Assembly (NCBI RefSeq): GCF_002797715.1
Contig: NZ_PGFF01000001.1
Span: 124,001 to 188,000, forward strand
Length of the DNA stretch: 64,000 nt
Source: Diaminobutyricimonas aerilata
GTDB taxonomy: Bacteria > Actinomycetota > Actinomycetes > Actinomycetales > Microbacteriaceae
Direction: 5' to 3'
Of the stretch, positions 1-8,041 are shown in pieces; position 1 is the first letter of the stretch, and every line of letters begins with the position of its first letter. The translations under genes were made by a program, and so were the position numbers. The notes under the pieces were generated by a model that saw only the letters and a list, made by a program, of their open reading frames with translations, was not told the origin of the DNA and made no database searches.

Positions 1-231
1 CGCGCGAAGGGGCAGAAGCGACTCGGCGTCTGGCTCACGCGTTTCGGCGTGCCCGGCGCGAGCATTCTCGCCCCCCTCGCCCTGCCGACCCAGCTGACCG
101 CGGCGTTCTTCGTCGGCGCCGGCGTGCCCAAGCGCTGGGTGCTGCTCTGGCAGGCCATCGCGATCGTGCTCTGGACCGGGCTCATCGCCGCGGCCGCCCT
201 CGGTCTCGTCAACCTGCTGGGCTGGGCGTGA
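1..231 (+). CDS. Small multidrug-export-like membrane protein, C-terminal part (5' end outside window)
   Basis: The reading frame is open from the first base, so the gene starts before the window. About 76 C-terminal residues are visible: a basic stretch, a segment GVPGASILAPLALPTQLTA that looks like a re-entrant or membrane loop, then one long hydrophobic helix ending LGLVNLLGWA. The pattern resembles the C-terminus of the small multidrug export (DedA-like) proteins of actinobacteria. Substrate and function cannot be deduced from this fragment. A perfect 17-bp palindrome begins 3 bp after the stop codon and probably belongs to the next gene. Confidence 0.6.
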   Translation, partial: RAKGQKRLGVWLTRFGVPGASILAPLALPTQLTAAFFVGAGVPKRWVLLWQAIAIVLWTGLIAAAALGLVNLLGWA

Positions 232-233
232 CA

Positions 234-250
234 ACCTACGGACCGTAGGT
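234..250. promoter_or_regulatory. Perfect 8-1-8 palindrome, probable TetR operator
   Basis: ACCTACGG-A-CCGTAGGT is a perfect inverted repeat directly upstream of the -10-like hexamer TAGGCT (267-272) of the TetR gene that starts at 279. Position and symmetry fit autoregulation by that TetR protein; this is inference. Confidence 0.6.
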
Positions 251-278
251 CGGCGCCTAATGGGTATAGGCTGAGGCC

Positions 279-875
279 ATGAGCCGCAGTCCCCTCACCC
301 GCGAGACAGTGATCGCCGACGCCGCGGCGCTCGCCGACGAGGCGGGATTCGATGAGGTCACGCTTTCCGCCGTCGCACGCCGACTCGGTGTGCAGGCGCC
401 GAGTCTCTACTCGCACGTGCGAGATCTCGCCGCCTTGCGCGACGGGATCTCCGCACTCGCGCTCGCCGAACTCGGGCGGCGCGTCGCCCTCGCCATCGGC
501 GGGCGATCCGGCCGGGCGGCCCTGCGGGGTCTCGCCGACGCCCACCGCGGGCTCGCGCGCGACCGACCTGGCCTCTGGCGCTCCCTCCAGCGCCGCGTGG
601 GCGCGTCCGTCGCCGCGGCACCCGAAGCCCGCACCCTCGTGGCGCTCAACGACGCCGTGCTCGACGGCTACGGGCTGCCGCAGCGTGAGCACGTGCATGC
701 CACGCGGATGATCGGCAGCGTGGTCAACGGATTCCTGGCGCTCGAGAGCACCGGCAGTTTCGACCACAGCGATCCCGCCCCCGACGTCTCGTGGGCGCGG
801 ATCCTCGACGCGCTCGATGCGCTCCTGCGCGAGTGGCCGTCGACCGAGCCCACGGCGGAGGACCCCCATGCGTGA
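279..875 (+). CDS. TetR/AcrR family transcriptional regulator
   Basis: 198 residues. The N-terminal helix-turn-helix spans about residues 8-55 and carries the usual TetR pattern (VTLSAVARRLGVQAPSLYSHV), followed by an all-helical ligand domain resembling the WHG-type C-terminal domain. There is no clear Shine-Dalgarno sequence; the ATG lies exactly 6 bp after TAGGCT, so the mRNA is probably leaderless. The stop codon overlaps the start of the GDSL esterase by 8 bp, so the two are translationally coupled. The palindrome at 234-250 is a likely self-operator. The ligand is unknown; coupling to an esterase suggests an ester or its product. Confidence 0.88.
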   Translation: MSRSPLTRETVIADAAALADEAGFDEVTLSAVARRLGVQAPSLYSHVRDLAALRDGISALALAELGRRVALAIGGRSGRAALRGLADAHRGLARDRPGLWRSLQRRVGASVAAAPEARTLVALNDAVLDGYGLPQREHVHATRMIGSVVNGFLALESTGSFDHSDPAPDVSWARILDALDALLREWPSTEPTAEDPHA

Positions 876-2019
876 CATCCCCATCGTGCCGGCGCTCGTG
901 CGCGGCGCTGCGGAACTCGAGGCCACCGACCGCGGCGTGCGCCCGCACCGGCTACCGCGTGCCGTGCGCGAGCGGTTCCCCGATCCGCAGCTGCTCATGG
1001 TGGAGGCCCAGCCTTCGGGCGTGCGTGTCGCCTTCATCACGGACTCCGACGCGGTCGAGCTCGTCGTCCACGCGACGCGCGTCGCCTACCGCGGCGTGGA
1101 CCGTCCCCGAGGGGCGGTCGACCTGACTGTCGACGGCGTGCCCGTGGCGTCGTCGCAGCTCACCGGTGGCGACCGCATCGAGACCGATCTGAGCACGGGC
1201 GTCAACGAGTTCATCCCGGGCCCGGCGCACGTCGCCACGTTCGACGGGCTCGGCTCGGGTGAGAAGACCGTGGAGTTGTGGCTGCCGCACAACGAGTCGG
1301 TCGAGCTCGTCGCGCTGCGCAGCGCCGCCCCGGTGCGGCCGCGCGCCGCAGGTCGCCTGTGGCTGCACCACGGCAGCTCGATCAGCCACGGGTCGAACGC
1401 CGCGACCCCGACGCAGATCTGGCCCGCCGTCGCGTCGCGCCTCGGCGGCGTCGAGCTGCAGAACCTGGGGTTCGGGGGCAGCGCCCTCGTCGACCCGTTC
1501 ACGGCCCGCGTGATGCGGGACTCGCCGGCAGACCTGATCAGCGTGAAGCTCGGCATCAACGTCGTCAACCTCGACGGCATGCGGCTGCGCACGTTCGTGC
1601 CCGCCGTGCACGGGTTCCTCGACACCATCCGCGACGGGCACCCCACGACGCCGTTGCTCGTCGTCTCGCCGATCCTGGCGCCGATCCACGAGGACACCCC
1701 CGGGCCGGGAGCGGTCGATCCGGCGAGTCTCGGCGGCGGTCAGGTCGCGTTCACGGCGACCGGCACCCCGGGCGACACGGCACTCGGGCGGCTCACGCTG
1801 CGCGTCATCCGCGAGGCCCTCGCACGGGTCGTCGAGGATCGCCGGCGGGACGACCCGAACCTGCACTACCTCGACGGCACGGAGCTCTACGGCGAGGCCG
1901 ATGCGGCGGTGCATCCGCTGCCCGATCGGCTGCACCCCGACACGGTCACCCACCGGCTCATCGGGGAACGGGTCGCCGAGCACGCATTCGGGCCCGCGGG
2001 TCCGTTCGCGGCGCGCTGA
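868..2019 (+). CDS. GDSL/SGNH hydrolase, SsfX3-like two-domain esterase
   Basis: 383 residues from the ATG at 868, chosen because GGAGGA precedes it and it overlaps the TetR stop. The first ~165 residues look like the beta-rich N-terminal domain of SsfX3-type esterases. The SGNH domain follows: nucleophile block LHHGSSISHG (about residue 170), a glycine block LGFGGSALVDP, the oxyanion-type block KLGINVVN, and the C-terminal Asp/His block DRLHPDTVTH. SsfX3 itself is an acyltransferase of the GDSL family; most relatives are uncharacterised esterases. No signal peptide, so cytoplasmic. Probably co-transcribed with and controlled by the preceding TetR regulator. Confidence 0.85.
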   Translation: MRDIPIVPALVRGAAELEATDRGVRPHRLPRAVRERFPDPQLLMVEAQPSGVRVAFITDSDAVELVVHATRVAYRGVDRPRGAVDLTVDGVPVASSQLTGGDRIETDLSTGVNEFIPGPAHVATFDGLGSGEKTVELWLPHNESVELVALRSAAPVRPRAAGRLWLHHGSSISHGSNAATPTQIWPAVASRLGGVELQNLGFGGSALVDPFTARVMRDSPADLISVKLGINVVNLDGMRLRTFVPAVHGFLDTIRDGHPTTPLLVVSPILAPIHEDTPGPGAVDPASLGGGQVAFTATGTPGDTALGRLTLRVIREALARVVEDRRRDDPNLHYLDGTELYGEADAAVHPLPDRLHPDTVTHRLIGERVAEHAFGPAGPFAAR

Positions 2020-2023
2020 CGGG

Positions 2024-4075
2024 TCAGACGGATGCGGTGCGAGAGCGCCAGAGCAACCAGGCGAAGTACGGGGCTCCGACGAGGGCGGTGACGAGCCCGG
2101 CCGGCAGCTGTCCTGGGGCGATGACCGTGCGCCCGATCGTGTCGGCGAAGCACACGAGCGCGCCGCCGAGCAGTGCCGCCGTCGGCAGCACGCGCGAGTG
2201 GCGGCCGCCGACGAGCGCCCGCGCCGCGTGCGGGGCGACGAGTCCGACGAACGAGATCACGCCGAGCGACCCCACCGTGGTCGCGGTGAGCAGCACCGCG
2301 AGCGACAGCAGGGCGAGCCGACTCGAGGGGAGCCGCACACCGAGCAGTCGCGGGGTGTCGTCGTCGAGGGAGAGCAGGTCGAGCCGGCGCGCGAGCACCA
2401 CGAGCAGCGGCACGGCGATCGCGATCGACAGCACGAGTGGCAGCAGCGACGGGAACGTGCGCCCGTAAGTCGAGCCCGACAGCCAGGTGAGGGCCTTCGT
2501 CTCGTTGAACGGGTCGGTGAGCACGATCACCATGCTGATCGCGTTGAGCAGCGCGGCAGACACCCCGATACCGATGAGCACGAGCCGGTTCTGCTGCAGC
2601 CCACCGCGGGCGGCGAGGCCGAAGACGAGCGTCGCGGCGGCGGCGGAGCCGAGCAGCGCCGAGCCCGTGACCGCCCACGCGCTCGCGAGTGGCACGGCGG
2701 TGAGCACGGCGATCGCGGCGAGCCCGCCACCGCCCGCGACGCCGAGGATGCCCGGCTCGGCGAGGGCGTTGCGGCTCACCGCCTGCACGATGGCCCCCGC
2801 GAACGCGAGCGCGGCCCCGCCGAGCAGCGCCGCGAGCACCCGGGGCACCCGGGTGTTGAGGATGAACTGGGTGGTGTCGCCGGCGCGACCGGCGATCCAA
2901 TTCGCGACGTCGCCGAGCAGCAGTTTCGCGTCGCCGAGCAGCACGGCCGCGACGAGCACGGCGACGGTGACGACGACGAGCACGCCGACGGCGGTGAGGA
3001 AGCCCGCGCGGGAGCGCACCCGGGCGAGCGAGGCGCCGGTCTCCACGGAACCGGAATCGCGCACGCGGAACGCGATCGCCACGAGGAACACCGCGCCGAG
3101 CAACGTCGTCACGACGCCCGTCGGCACCTCCACGCCGGCCTGAGCGCCGAGCAGCGCCCGCACCACCACATCCGCCCCGAGCACGATGACGACGCCGATC
3201 GCGGCGGACATCGGCACGAGCGCCCGGTGCTTGGCGAGGCCCCGGATGCGGGCGGCGAGCAGGCGGGTGATCGCGGGCGCCGCGAGGCCGACGAACCCGA
3301 CCGGTCCGGCGACCGTGACGGCGGCGGCGCTCAGCAGCACGGCGACGACGACGGCCGCCACGCGGGTGCCGCGCGGATCGACGCCGACCGAGCGCGCGGC
3401 GTCGTCGCCGAGCCCGAGGATGTCGAGGCGACGGCCGAGCAACAGCAACAGCACGACACCGACGGCGACGACCGGCGCCATCTGGGTGACCGAGGTGAGG
3501 CCGATCTGCGCGAGGTTGCCCTGTCCCCACGCGTACAGGCCCGAGGTCTCCTGCGCGAACAGCAGCAGGAGGGTGCTCGTCACGGCGTGCGTGCCGAGCG
3601 CGATCGCCGAACCGGCGAGCACGAGCCGCACCGGTCCGCTGCCGCCACCGGAGACGGCGAGCACGAGTGCGGCGGCGGCGAGCCCGCCGACGAAGGCGAC
3701 GAGCGCCGAGGGCAGCACGGGGATGCTGAGCCCGAACGCGGCGACGGCGACGACGGCGAGGTGCGCCCCCGCGTTCACAGCGAGCGTGTCGGGCGACGCG
3801 AGCGGGTTGCGCGACGCGGACTGCATCGCGGCGCCGGCTGCGCCGAGCGCGACACCGACCACCAGGCCGGCGAGCAGTCGCGGGATGCGCGAGGCGATGA
3901 GCACGTCGGCCGACTGGTCGACGCCGGCTCCGGTGAGCAGCGCCCACAGCTCGGCCAGCCCGACGGCGGCGGTGCCCTGCGTGAGATGCACCGCCGCCAT
4001 CACCGGCAGGAGCACGGCGACGCCCAGGATGAGCGCCGGCAGTCCCCAGCCGACCCGGGAGCGGGTGAGGGTCAC
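2024..4075 (-). CDS. Iron-siderophore ABC transporter permease, fused two-domain FecCD/FhuB type
   Basis: 683 residues from a GTG at 4075, which lies 2 bases past the stop of the binding-protein gene. Two FecCD permease domains lie in tandem (about residues 1-340 and 350-683), each with the conserved cytoplasmic loop near G-L-A/V-A-P-A/H (VGLAAPAITRLLAARIRG and VGLVAPHAARALVGGRHSR) that docks to the ATPase. This is the E. coli FhuB arrangement (about 660 residues) and replaces the usual FecC plus FecD pair. It is the third gene of a minus-strand operon ATPase-binding protein-permease, under the iron box at 5882-5900. A shorter N-terminus is unlikely because the first membrane segment begins soon after this GTG. 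Confidence 0.93.
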   Translation of the reverse strand: MTLTRSRVGWGLPALILGVAVLLPVMAAVHLTQGTAAVGLAELWALLTGAGVDQSADVLIASRIPRLLAGLVVGVALGAAGAAMQSASRNPLASPDTLAVNAGAHLAVVAVAAFGLSIPVLPSALVAFVGGLAAAALVLAVSGGGSGPVRLVLAGSAIALGTHAVTSTLLLLFAQETSGLYAWGQGNLAQIGLTSVTQMAPVVAVGVVLLLLLGRRLDILGLGDDAARSVGVDPRGTRVAAVVVAVLLSAAAVTVAGPVGFVGLAAPAITRLLAARIRGLAKHRALVPMSAAIGVVIVLGADVVVRALLGAQAGVEVPTGVVTTLLGAVFLVAIAFRVRDSGSVETGASLARVRSRAGFLTAVGVLVVVTVAVLVAAVLLGDAKLLLGDVANWIAGRAGDTTQFILNTRVPRVLAALLGGAALAFAGAIVQAVSRNALAEPGILGVAGGGGLAAIAVLTAVPLASAWAVTGSALLGSAAAATLVFGLAARGGLQQNRLVLIGIGVSAALLNAISMVIVLTDPFNETKALTWLSGSTYGRTFPSLLPLVLSIAIAVPLLVVLARRLDLLSLDDDTPRLLGVRLPSSRLALLSLAVLLTATTVGSLGVISFVGLVAPHAARALVGGRHSRVLPTAALLGGALVCFADTIGRTVIAPGQLPAGLVTALVGAPYFAWLLWRSRTASV

Positions 4076-4077
4076 CG

Positions 4078-5040
4078 TCAGGCGTTGACCGCGGCGACGA
4101 CCGCGTCGATGTACTGGATCATCGCCTTGGGGCCACCGAACATCCAGATGCCGTCGGGCAGGCGGTGCACGTCGCCGGACTGCACGAAGGGCAGCGACTC
4201 CCACACCGCGTTGCCGGCGAGGCTCGTGAAGGGATCCGTCTCGGCGCTCGAGGTGATGTAGAGGAACTTCGTGTCGCCGAGCGCGGTGAGGCCCTCGACA
4301 TCGGTGCTGCCGAGACCGTAGGCGGGGTCGCCCTCGATCTCCCACGGGGTGGTGAACCCGAGCTCCTCGTTGATGGCGGCGAGCTGTGACCCGGAGACGA
4401 ACGGGCGGATCGTGACCTGCCCGCCGGTCATCCAGCCGTCGGCGAAGGCGAGCGGCGTTCCGGTGAGCCCGGCCTCCTCGATCGCCGCGGCACCGTCGGT
4501 GAGGGCGGCATCGAACTCAGCGAGCAGCTCCTCCGCGGCATCCTCGGTGCCGGTCGCCTCGGCGACGAGCTCAACGTTCTCGCGCAGCCGGTCGAGGGGC
4601 CGCTCGAGCTCGGCGCTCTGCACGACCAGCACGGGCACGAACTCCTCGAGCTGCTGGATCGCCGTCTCGGGCAGGTCGGTCGTCGCCACGACGAGGTCGG
4701 GGTTGAGCGACGCCACGGTGTCCATGCTCGGCTCGCCGCGCGTGCCGATGTCGGTCGCGTCGTCGCCGATCGGCGCCGCCGTGTCCCACGTGTTGTAGCC
4801 GTCGATGTCGGCGACCCCGACCGGCTCGACGCCGAGAGCCGCGAGGTATTCGGTGACGTTCCACTCGGTGGAGACCACGCGCTGCGCCGGGCCGTCGAGT
4901 TCGACCTCGACGCCACGGGCATCCGTCACCGTCAGGGTCGCGCCGGACTCCTCGCCCGCGGGCGCCTCGGTGGTGCCGCACGCGGTCAGCGCGAGGAGGG
5001 CGGTCAGGGCGACGAGGGGGGTGGCTCCGCGGAGTCTCAT
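4078..5040 (-). CDS. Iron-siderophore ABC transporter substrate-binding lipoprotein
   Basis: 320 residues. The signal peptide ends in a lipobox (LLALTACGTTE, Cys about residue 20), so the mature protein is a membrane-anchored lipoprotein. The body is a class III periplasmic-binding-protein fold (FepB/FhuD type): VTDARGVEVELDGPAQRVVSTEW near the start and LNPDLVVATTDLP in the middle. ATG at 5040 overlaps the ATPase stop by ATGA. It delivers ferric siderophore to the fused permease encoded next. Siderophore specificity cannot be read from sequence. Confidence 0.93.
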   Translation of the reverse strand: MRLRGATPLVALTALLALTACGTTEAPAGEESGATLTVTDARGVEVELDGPAQRVVSTEWNVTEYLAALGVEPVGVADIDGYNTWDTAAPIGDDATDIGTRGEPSMDTVASLNPDLVVATTDLPETAIQQLEEFVPVLVVQSAELERPLDRLRENVELVAEATGTEDAAEELLAEFDAALTDGAAAIEEAGLTGTPLAFADGWMTGGQVTIRPFVSGSQLAAINEELGFTTPWEIEGDPAYGLGSTDVEGLTALGDTKFLYITSSAETDPFTSLAGNAVWESLPFVQSGDVHRLPDGIWMFGGPKAMIQYIDAVVAAVNA

Positions 5041-5870
5041 GCGGCAGGGGTCCTTTCGGGGCGGATGTGGTGGCGGCCGATCGCGCGGGTGCGGATGCCG
5101 CCGGTGAAGGGGTCGGTGTCGACGTCGATGCGGATGCCGTAGACGTCGGTGAGGCGCTGGGACTCGAGCACGTCGCCGGGAGCGCCCGCGGCGACGATGT
5201 CGCCGCGGGAGAGCAGCACGAGATGGTCGGCGACCGCGGCCGCCTGGTCGAGGTCGTGCAGCACGACGCCGATGGTGACGGCGTGCTCGTCGGCGAGCTC
5301 GCGCATCAGGTCGAGGATCTCGACCTGGTAGCGCAGGTCGAGGTAGGTGGTCGGTTCGTCGAGCAGCAGTACCCCGGTCTCCTGCGCGAGGCAGCTCGCG
5401 AGCCACACCCGCTGCAGCTGACCGCCGGAGAGCCGGTCGACCGGGCGGTCGGCGAAGTCGGCGACCCCGGTCACGTCCATGGCGTGGGCGATGGCGGCCG
5501 CGCCCTCGGGGTCGGCGCTGCGGAAACGCCCGCGGTGGGGGTGGCGGCCGAACTCGACGACGTCCTGCACGGTGATGCCGCCCGGGGTCGGGCGGCTCTG
5601 GGCGAGCAGGGTGATGGTGCGCGCGAACTCGGGTCGGGTGAGGGTCGAGACGTCGGTGCCGTCGTCGAGCAGGATGCGGCCCGAGCGGGGAGGGTGCAGG
5701 CGGGCGAGGGAGCGCAGCAGGGTGCTCTTGCCGCTCCCGTTCGGGCCGACGAGCGCGGTCACTCGTGCGACGGGCAGCGTGATGCTCGCGTCGCGCACCA
5801 CCTCGTCCGAGCCGTAGGCGAGGGAGAGGTGGTCGCCGCGCACGCCGTGGGGCAGCCGGTCGGAGGTCAC
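5037..5870 (-). CDS. Iron-siderophore ABC transporter ATP-binding protein (FhuC/FecE type)
   Basis: 277 residues starting with GTG at 5870. Walker A is GPNGSGKST (about residue 42), the signature is LSGGQLQRVW, Walker B is VLLLDEPTTYLD, and the H-loop is VLHDLDQA. Length and motifs match FhuC/FecE ATPases. It is the first gene of the iron-uptake operon. A -10-like TAAGCT lies 8 bp before the GTG and overlaps the DtxR-type iron box, so Fe-loaded regulator would block initiation directly. Confidence 0.95.
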   Translation of the reverse strand: MTSDRLPHGVRGDHLSLAYGSDEVVRDASITLPVARVTALVGPNGSGKSTLLRSLARLHPPRSGRILLDDGTDVSTLTRPEFARTITLLAQSRPTPGGITVQDVVEFGRHPHRGRFRSADPEGAAAIAHAMDVTGVADFADRPVDRLSGGQLQRVWLASCLAQETGVLLLDEPTTYLDLRYQVEILDLMRELADEHAVTIGVVLHDLDQAAAVADHLVLLSRGDIVAAGAPGDVLESQRLTDVYGIRIDVDTDPFTGGIRTRAIGRHHIRPERTPAA

Positions 5871-5881
5871 GGTCGAGGAGC

Positions 5882-5900
5882 TTAGCTTAGGCTTACCTCA
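5882..5900 (-). promoter_or_regulatory. DtxR/IdeR-type iron box
   Basis: The 19-bp sequence TTAGCTTAGGCTTACCTCA matches the established DtxR consensus TTAGGTTAGGCTAACCTAA at 16 of 19 positions by my alignment. It sits 11 bp upstream of the siderophore ATPase start codon and overlaps the probable -10 element. This supports iron-dependent repression of the operon. Confidence 0.85.
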
Positions 5901-6006
5901 CTTGTCGAAACCATGTCGGTCCGGAGGGCTGCGACGCGGCTGGCAGCTGCCCGCGGCCTCGGTGTGAGAAGCCCCGACGAGGCGGGCCCGGTCGTAGCGT
6001 CGCCTC

Positions 6007-6237
6007 ATGACGAACGACAACGAGCGCACCCACACCGACACCATGAGCGACTCCGGACTGCCCCAGGACGAGCCCCTCGCGCAGGACGCGGCCTCCGCCG
6101 CGCAGGTCGACACCGTCGACGAGGAGGGCACGAGCGACGCGAGCCCGGCGAGCGACCCCGACGCCGGGGCCGACGTGCCGGCCGATCCGGCGACCGGGAT
6201 GCCGGCCACGACCGCCGTGTACCAACAGGGGTCGTGA
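6007..6237 (+). CDS. Small acidic hypothetical protein
   Basis: 76 residues, very rich in Asp, Glu, Ala and Pro, with no hydrophobic core and no recognisable domain; it looks intrinsically disordered. The ATG is exactly 6 bp downstream of TAGCGT (5995-6000), consistent with a leaderless transcript, and this is the main reason to believe it is expressed. It is divergent from the iron operon, with the iron box about 107 bp upstream. No function can be assigned. Confidence 0.55.
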   Translation: MTNDNERTHTDTMSDSGLPQDEPLAQDAASAAQVDTVDEEGTSDASPASDPDAGADVPADPATGMPATTAVYQQGS

Positions 6238-6265
6238 GCCGGGGCGATCGGCCTAGTCTGGTCGC

Positions 6266-7360
6266 GTGCTGACTCCGGAGCTGCTCGACCGCATCCGTTC
6301 TCGTGCCGCCGGCTACGACCGCGACAACGCGTTCTTCTGGGAGGACCTCGACGAGCTCCGCGCGGCCGGATACCTCGCGCCGCGTCCGCTGCTGCAGGTC
6401 GCGCGGGAGCAGCGGCTGCTCGCCGCCCACGCGCCGGCGACCGCACTCGGCATCAACATGCACCTCGTGTGGGTCGGCGTCGCGCGCGTGCTCGCGGAGC
6501 GCGGGGACGACTCGCTGGTGTGGCTGCTCGAGGAGGCGGAGGCGGGGGAGCTGTTCGCGTTCGGCAACAGCGAGCCCGGCAACGACGCGGTGCTCTTCGA
6601 CTCGCTCACGCGGGCGGAACCGCGGCCGGACGGCGGCTACGCGTTCACCGGCACGAAGATCTTCACATCGCTCTCACCCGCGTGGACGCGCCTCGGGGTC
6701 TTCGGCCGCGACGGTGACCGCCTCGTGCACGGGTTCCTCACGCGCGACACGCCGGGCTGGCGCTCGCTCGACGACTGGGACACCCTCGGGCAGCGCGCGA
6801 CCCAGAGTCACACCACCGTGCTCGAGGGCGCGGTCGTGCCGGCGGAGCGGATCGCGCGCATCCTGCCGGTCGGACCGAGCGCCGACCCGTTCGTGTTCGG
6901 GATCTTCGCCAACTTCCTGCTGCTCATCGGCTCCGTCTACGCGGGCATCGCCGACCGGGCGCTCGAACTCGCGGTCGAGGCAGCGCAGCGGCGCACCTCG
7001 CACAAAAACGACGGCGCCTCCTACGCGGTCGACCCCGACATCCGCTGGCGCATCGCGGACGCCGCGCTCGCCCTCGACGCGCTCGCCCCGCAGCTCGAGA
7101 CGCTCGCCGCGGACGTCGACGGGGTGGTCGACCGCGGCGCCGACTGGTTCCGTCAGCTGACGGGCGCCAAGCACCGCGCCACGGAGACCGCGCGGCACGT
7201 CGTCGACCAGGCGATGCGCGTCGCAGGCGGGGGTGGCTACCGCTCCTCGAGCGAGCTCGCCCGCCTGCAGCGCGACGTGCTCGCGGGTATCTACCACCCG
7301 TCGGACACCGAGTCGGTGCACGCGACCGTCGCCGCGAACCTGCTCGGGCCGCTGCCCTGA
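6266..7360 (+). CDS. Acyl-CoA dehydrogenase family protein
   Basis: 364 residues starting with GTG at 6266, which lies exactly 6 bp after TAGTCT (6254-6259) with no Shine-Dalgarno: probably leaderless. Order of segments is typical of the family: N-terminal helical region, middle beta domain with FAFGNSEPGND and FTGTKIFTSLSPAW (flavin-binding region), and C-terminal helices ending in VAGGGGYRSSSELARLQRDVLAGIYHPSD. The last block resembles that of flavin-dependent monooxygenases of the acyl-CoA dehydrogenase superfamily as well as true dehydrogenases, so the substrate is open. A hairpin follows the stop (7368-7396). Confidence 0.85.
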   Translation: MLTPELLDRIRSRAAGYDRDNAFFWEDLDELRAAGYLAPRPLLQVAREQRLLAAHAPATALGINMHLVWVGVARVLAERGDDSLVWLLEEAEAGELFAFGNSEPGNDAVLFDSLTRAEPRPDGGYAFTGTKIFTSLSPAWTRLGVFGRDGDRLVHGFLTRDTPGWRSLDDWDTLGQRATQSHTTVLEGAVVPAERIARILPVGPSADPFVFGIFANFLLLIGSVYAGIADRALELAVEAAQRRTSHKNDGASYAVDPDIRWRIADAALALDALAPQLETLAADVDGVVDRGADWFRQLTGAKHRATETARHVVDQAMRVAGGGGYRSSSELARLQRDVLAGIYHPSDTESVHATVAANLLGPLP

Positions 7361-7367
7361 GCCGGCC

Positions 7368-7396
7368 GGCGTCACACGGTTACGGTGTGTGACGCC
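7368..7396. terminator. Perfect 10-bp stem hairpin after the flavoprotein gene
   Basis: GGCGTCACAC (7368-7377) pairs perfectly with GTGTGACGCC (7387-7396) across a 9-nt loop. It begins 8 bp after the stop codon at 7360. There is no U-tract, so it could instead be an operator; GTCACAC/GTGTGAC symmetry also suits a DNA-binding dimer. Confidence 0.5.
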
Positions 7397-7479
7397 TCGC
7401 CTGGTGACTCGGCCGCGGTGTTCGTAACGTGGCAGCACGCATCCGGACCTCCCGGTTGCCGCGACCAGACGAGGCGAGC

Positions 7480-7809
7480 ATGACGAACCGTTCGAGCACC
7501 CGGGCCACCACGGCACGATGCGAGCACGGCGCGATGTGCGAGCACACCGATGCGGGGCACGCGGCGTCCCCCATGCGCGTCCGTCTCGCCTCCGCCACGC
7601 CGAGCCGCTGGCGTGACGCCACGGTCGAGCAGGTCACGGCCGGCGGATGGATCGCGCTCGCGCTCCTCGACGGCGGACGGGTCTGGGCCTGGCACCACGC
7701 GGCGCTCGCGCTGCAGCCCGGCGCCCCGGTCGCGCTGCACGCCGACTACGACGTGCTCGCCACCGGCGACGCGCGGGTGAGCGTGCTGCGGGCACCCGAG
7801 GTCGGCTGA
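7480..7809 (+). CDS. Hypothetical protein with small beta-rich C-terminal region
   Basis: 109 residues from the ATG at 7480, preceded by GAGG five bases upstream; an in-frame GTG further up (7429) would add 17 residues with weaker support. A -10-like TAACGT lies at 7425-7430. The N-terminal third is rich in Cys/His (RCEHGAMCEHTDAGH), possibly a metal-binding motif, and the rest (RLASATPSRWRDATVEQVTAGGWIAL...) looks like a small beta domain. I do not recognise the family. Confidence 0.6.
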   Translation: MTNRSSTRATTARCEHGAMCEHTDAGHAASPMRVRLASATPSRWRDATVEQVTAGGWIALALLDGGRVWAWHHAALALQPGAPVALHADYDVLATGDARVSVLRAPEVG

Positions 7810-7835
7810 CCGCGTCGTCGCTCTCTGAGCTCGCC

Positions 7836-7899
7836 GCGCCCTGAGCTTGACGCGCCCTGAGCTTGTCGCGCCCTGAGCTTGTCGCGCCCTGAGCTTGTC
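7836..7899. repeat. Four tandem 16-bp units
   Basis: The unit GCGCCCTGAGCTTGTC occurs four times head to tail at 7836, 7852, 7868 and 7884; the first copy has A in place of the last T. The fourth runs straight into a complete copy of the dispersed element CCCTGAGCTTGTCGAAGGG, so the array looks like slippage amplification of part of that element. There are no spacers, so it is not a CRISPR. Confidence 0.85.
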
Positions 7900-8022
7900 G
7901 AAGGGTGCACCCGTGCCGCGGGCGTCGCTTCGACAGGCTCAGCGACCGGGCCGTTCGCTCCCTGAGCTTGTCGAAGGGCGCACCCGTTCCGCGGGCGTCG
8001 CTTCGACAGGCTCAGCGACCGG
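7887..8022. repeat. Cluster of four dispersed CCCTGAGCTTGTCGAAGGG-type elements
   Basis: Alternating direct and inverted copies of a ~19-25 bp element lie between the hypothetical gene and the copper protein: CCCTGAGCTTGTCGAAGGG at about 7887 and 7962, and its reverse form CGCTTCGACAGGCTCAGCGACCG at about 7928 and 8001. The alternation gives paired hairpins in either strand. Further copies occur at 12560, 15301-15387 and 48256. Confidence 0.8.
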
Positions 8023-8041
8023 GCTCAGCGGCCGGAGTGGC

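Noticed and set aside
2024-4075. Possible frameshift-fused pair of permease genes
   Set aside because: One continuous frame with two full FecCD domains is the known FhuB architecture, so the fusion is natural.
7836-8022. Possible CRISPR or tandem array
   Set aside because: 16-bp units abut without spacers and belong to a dispersed intergenic element; no cas genes.
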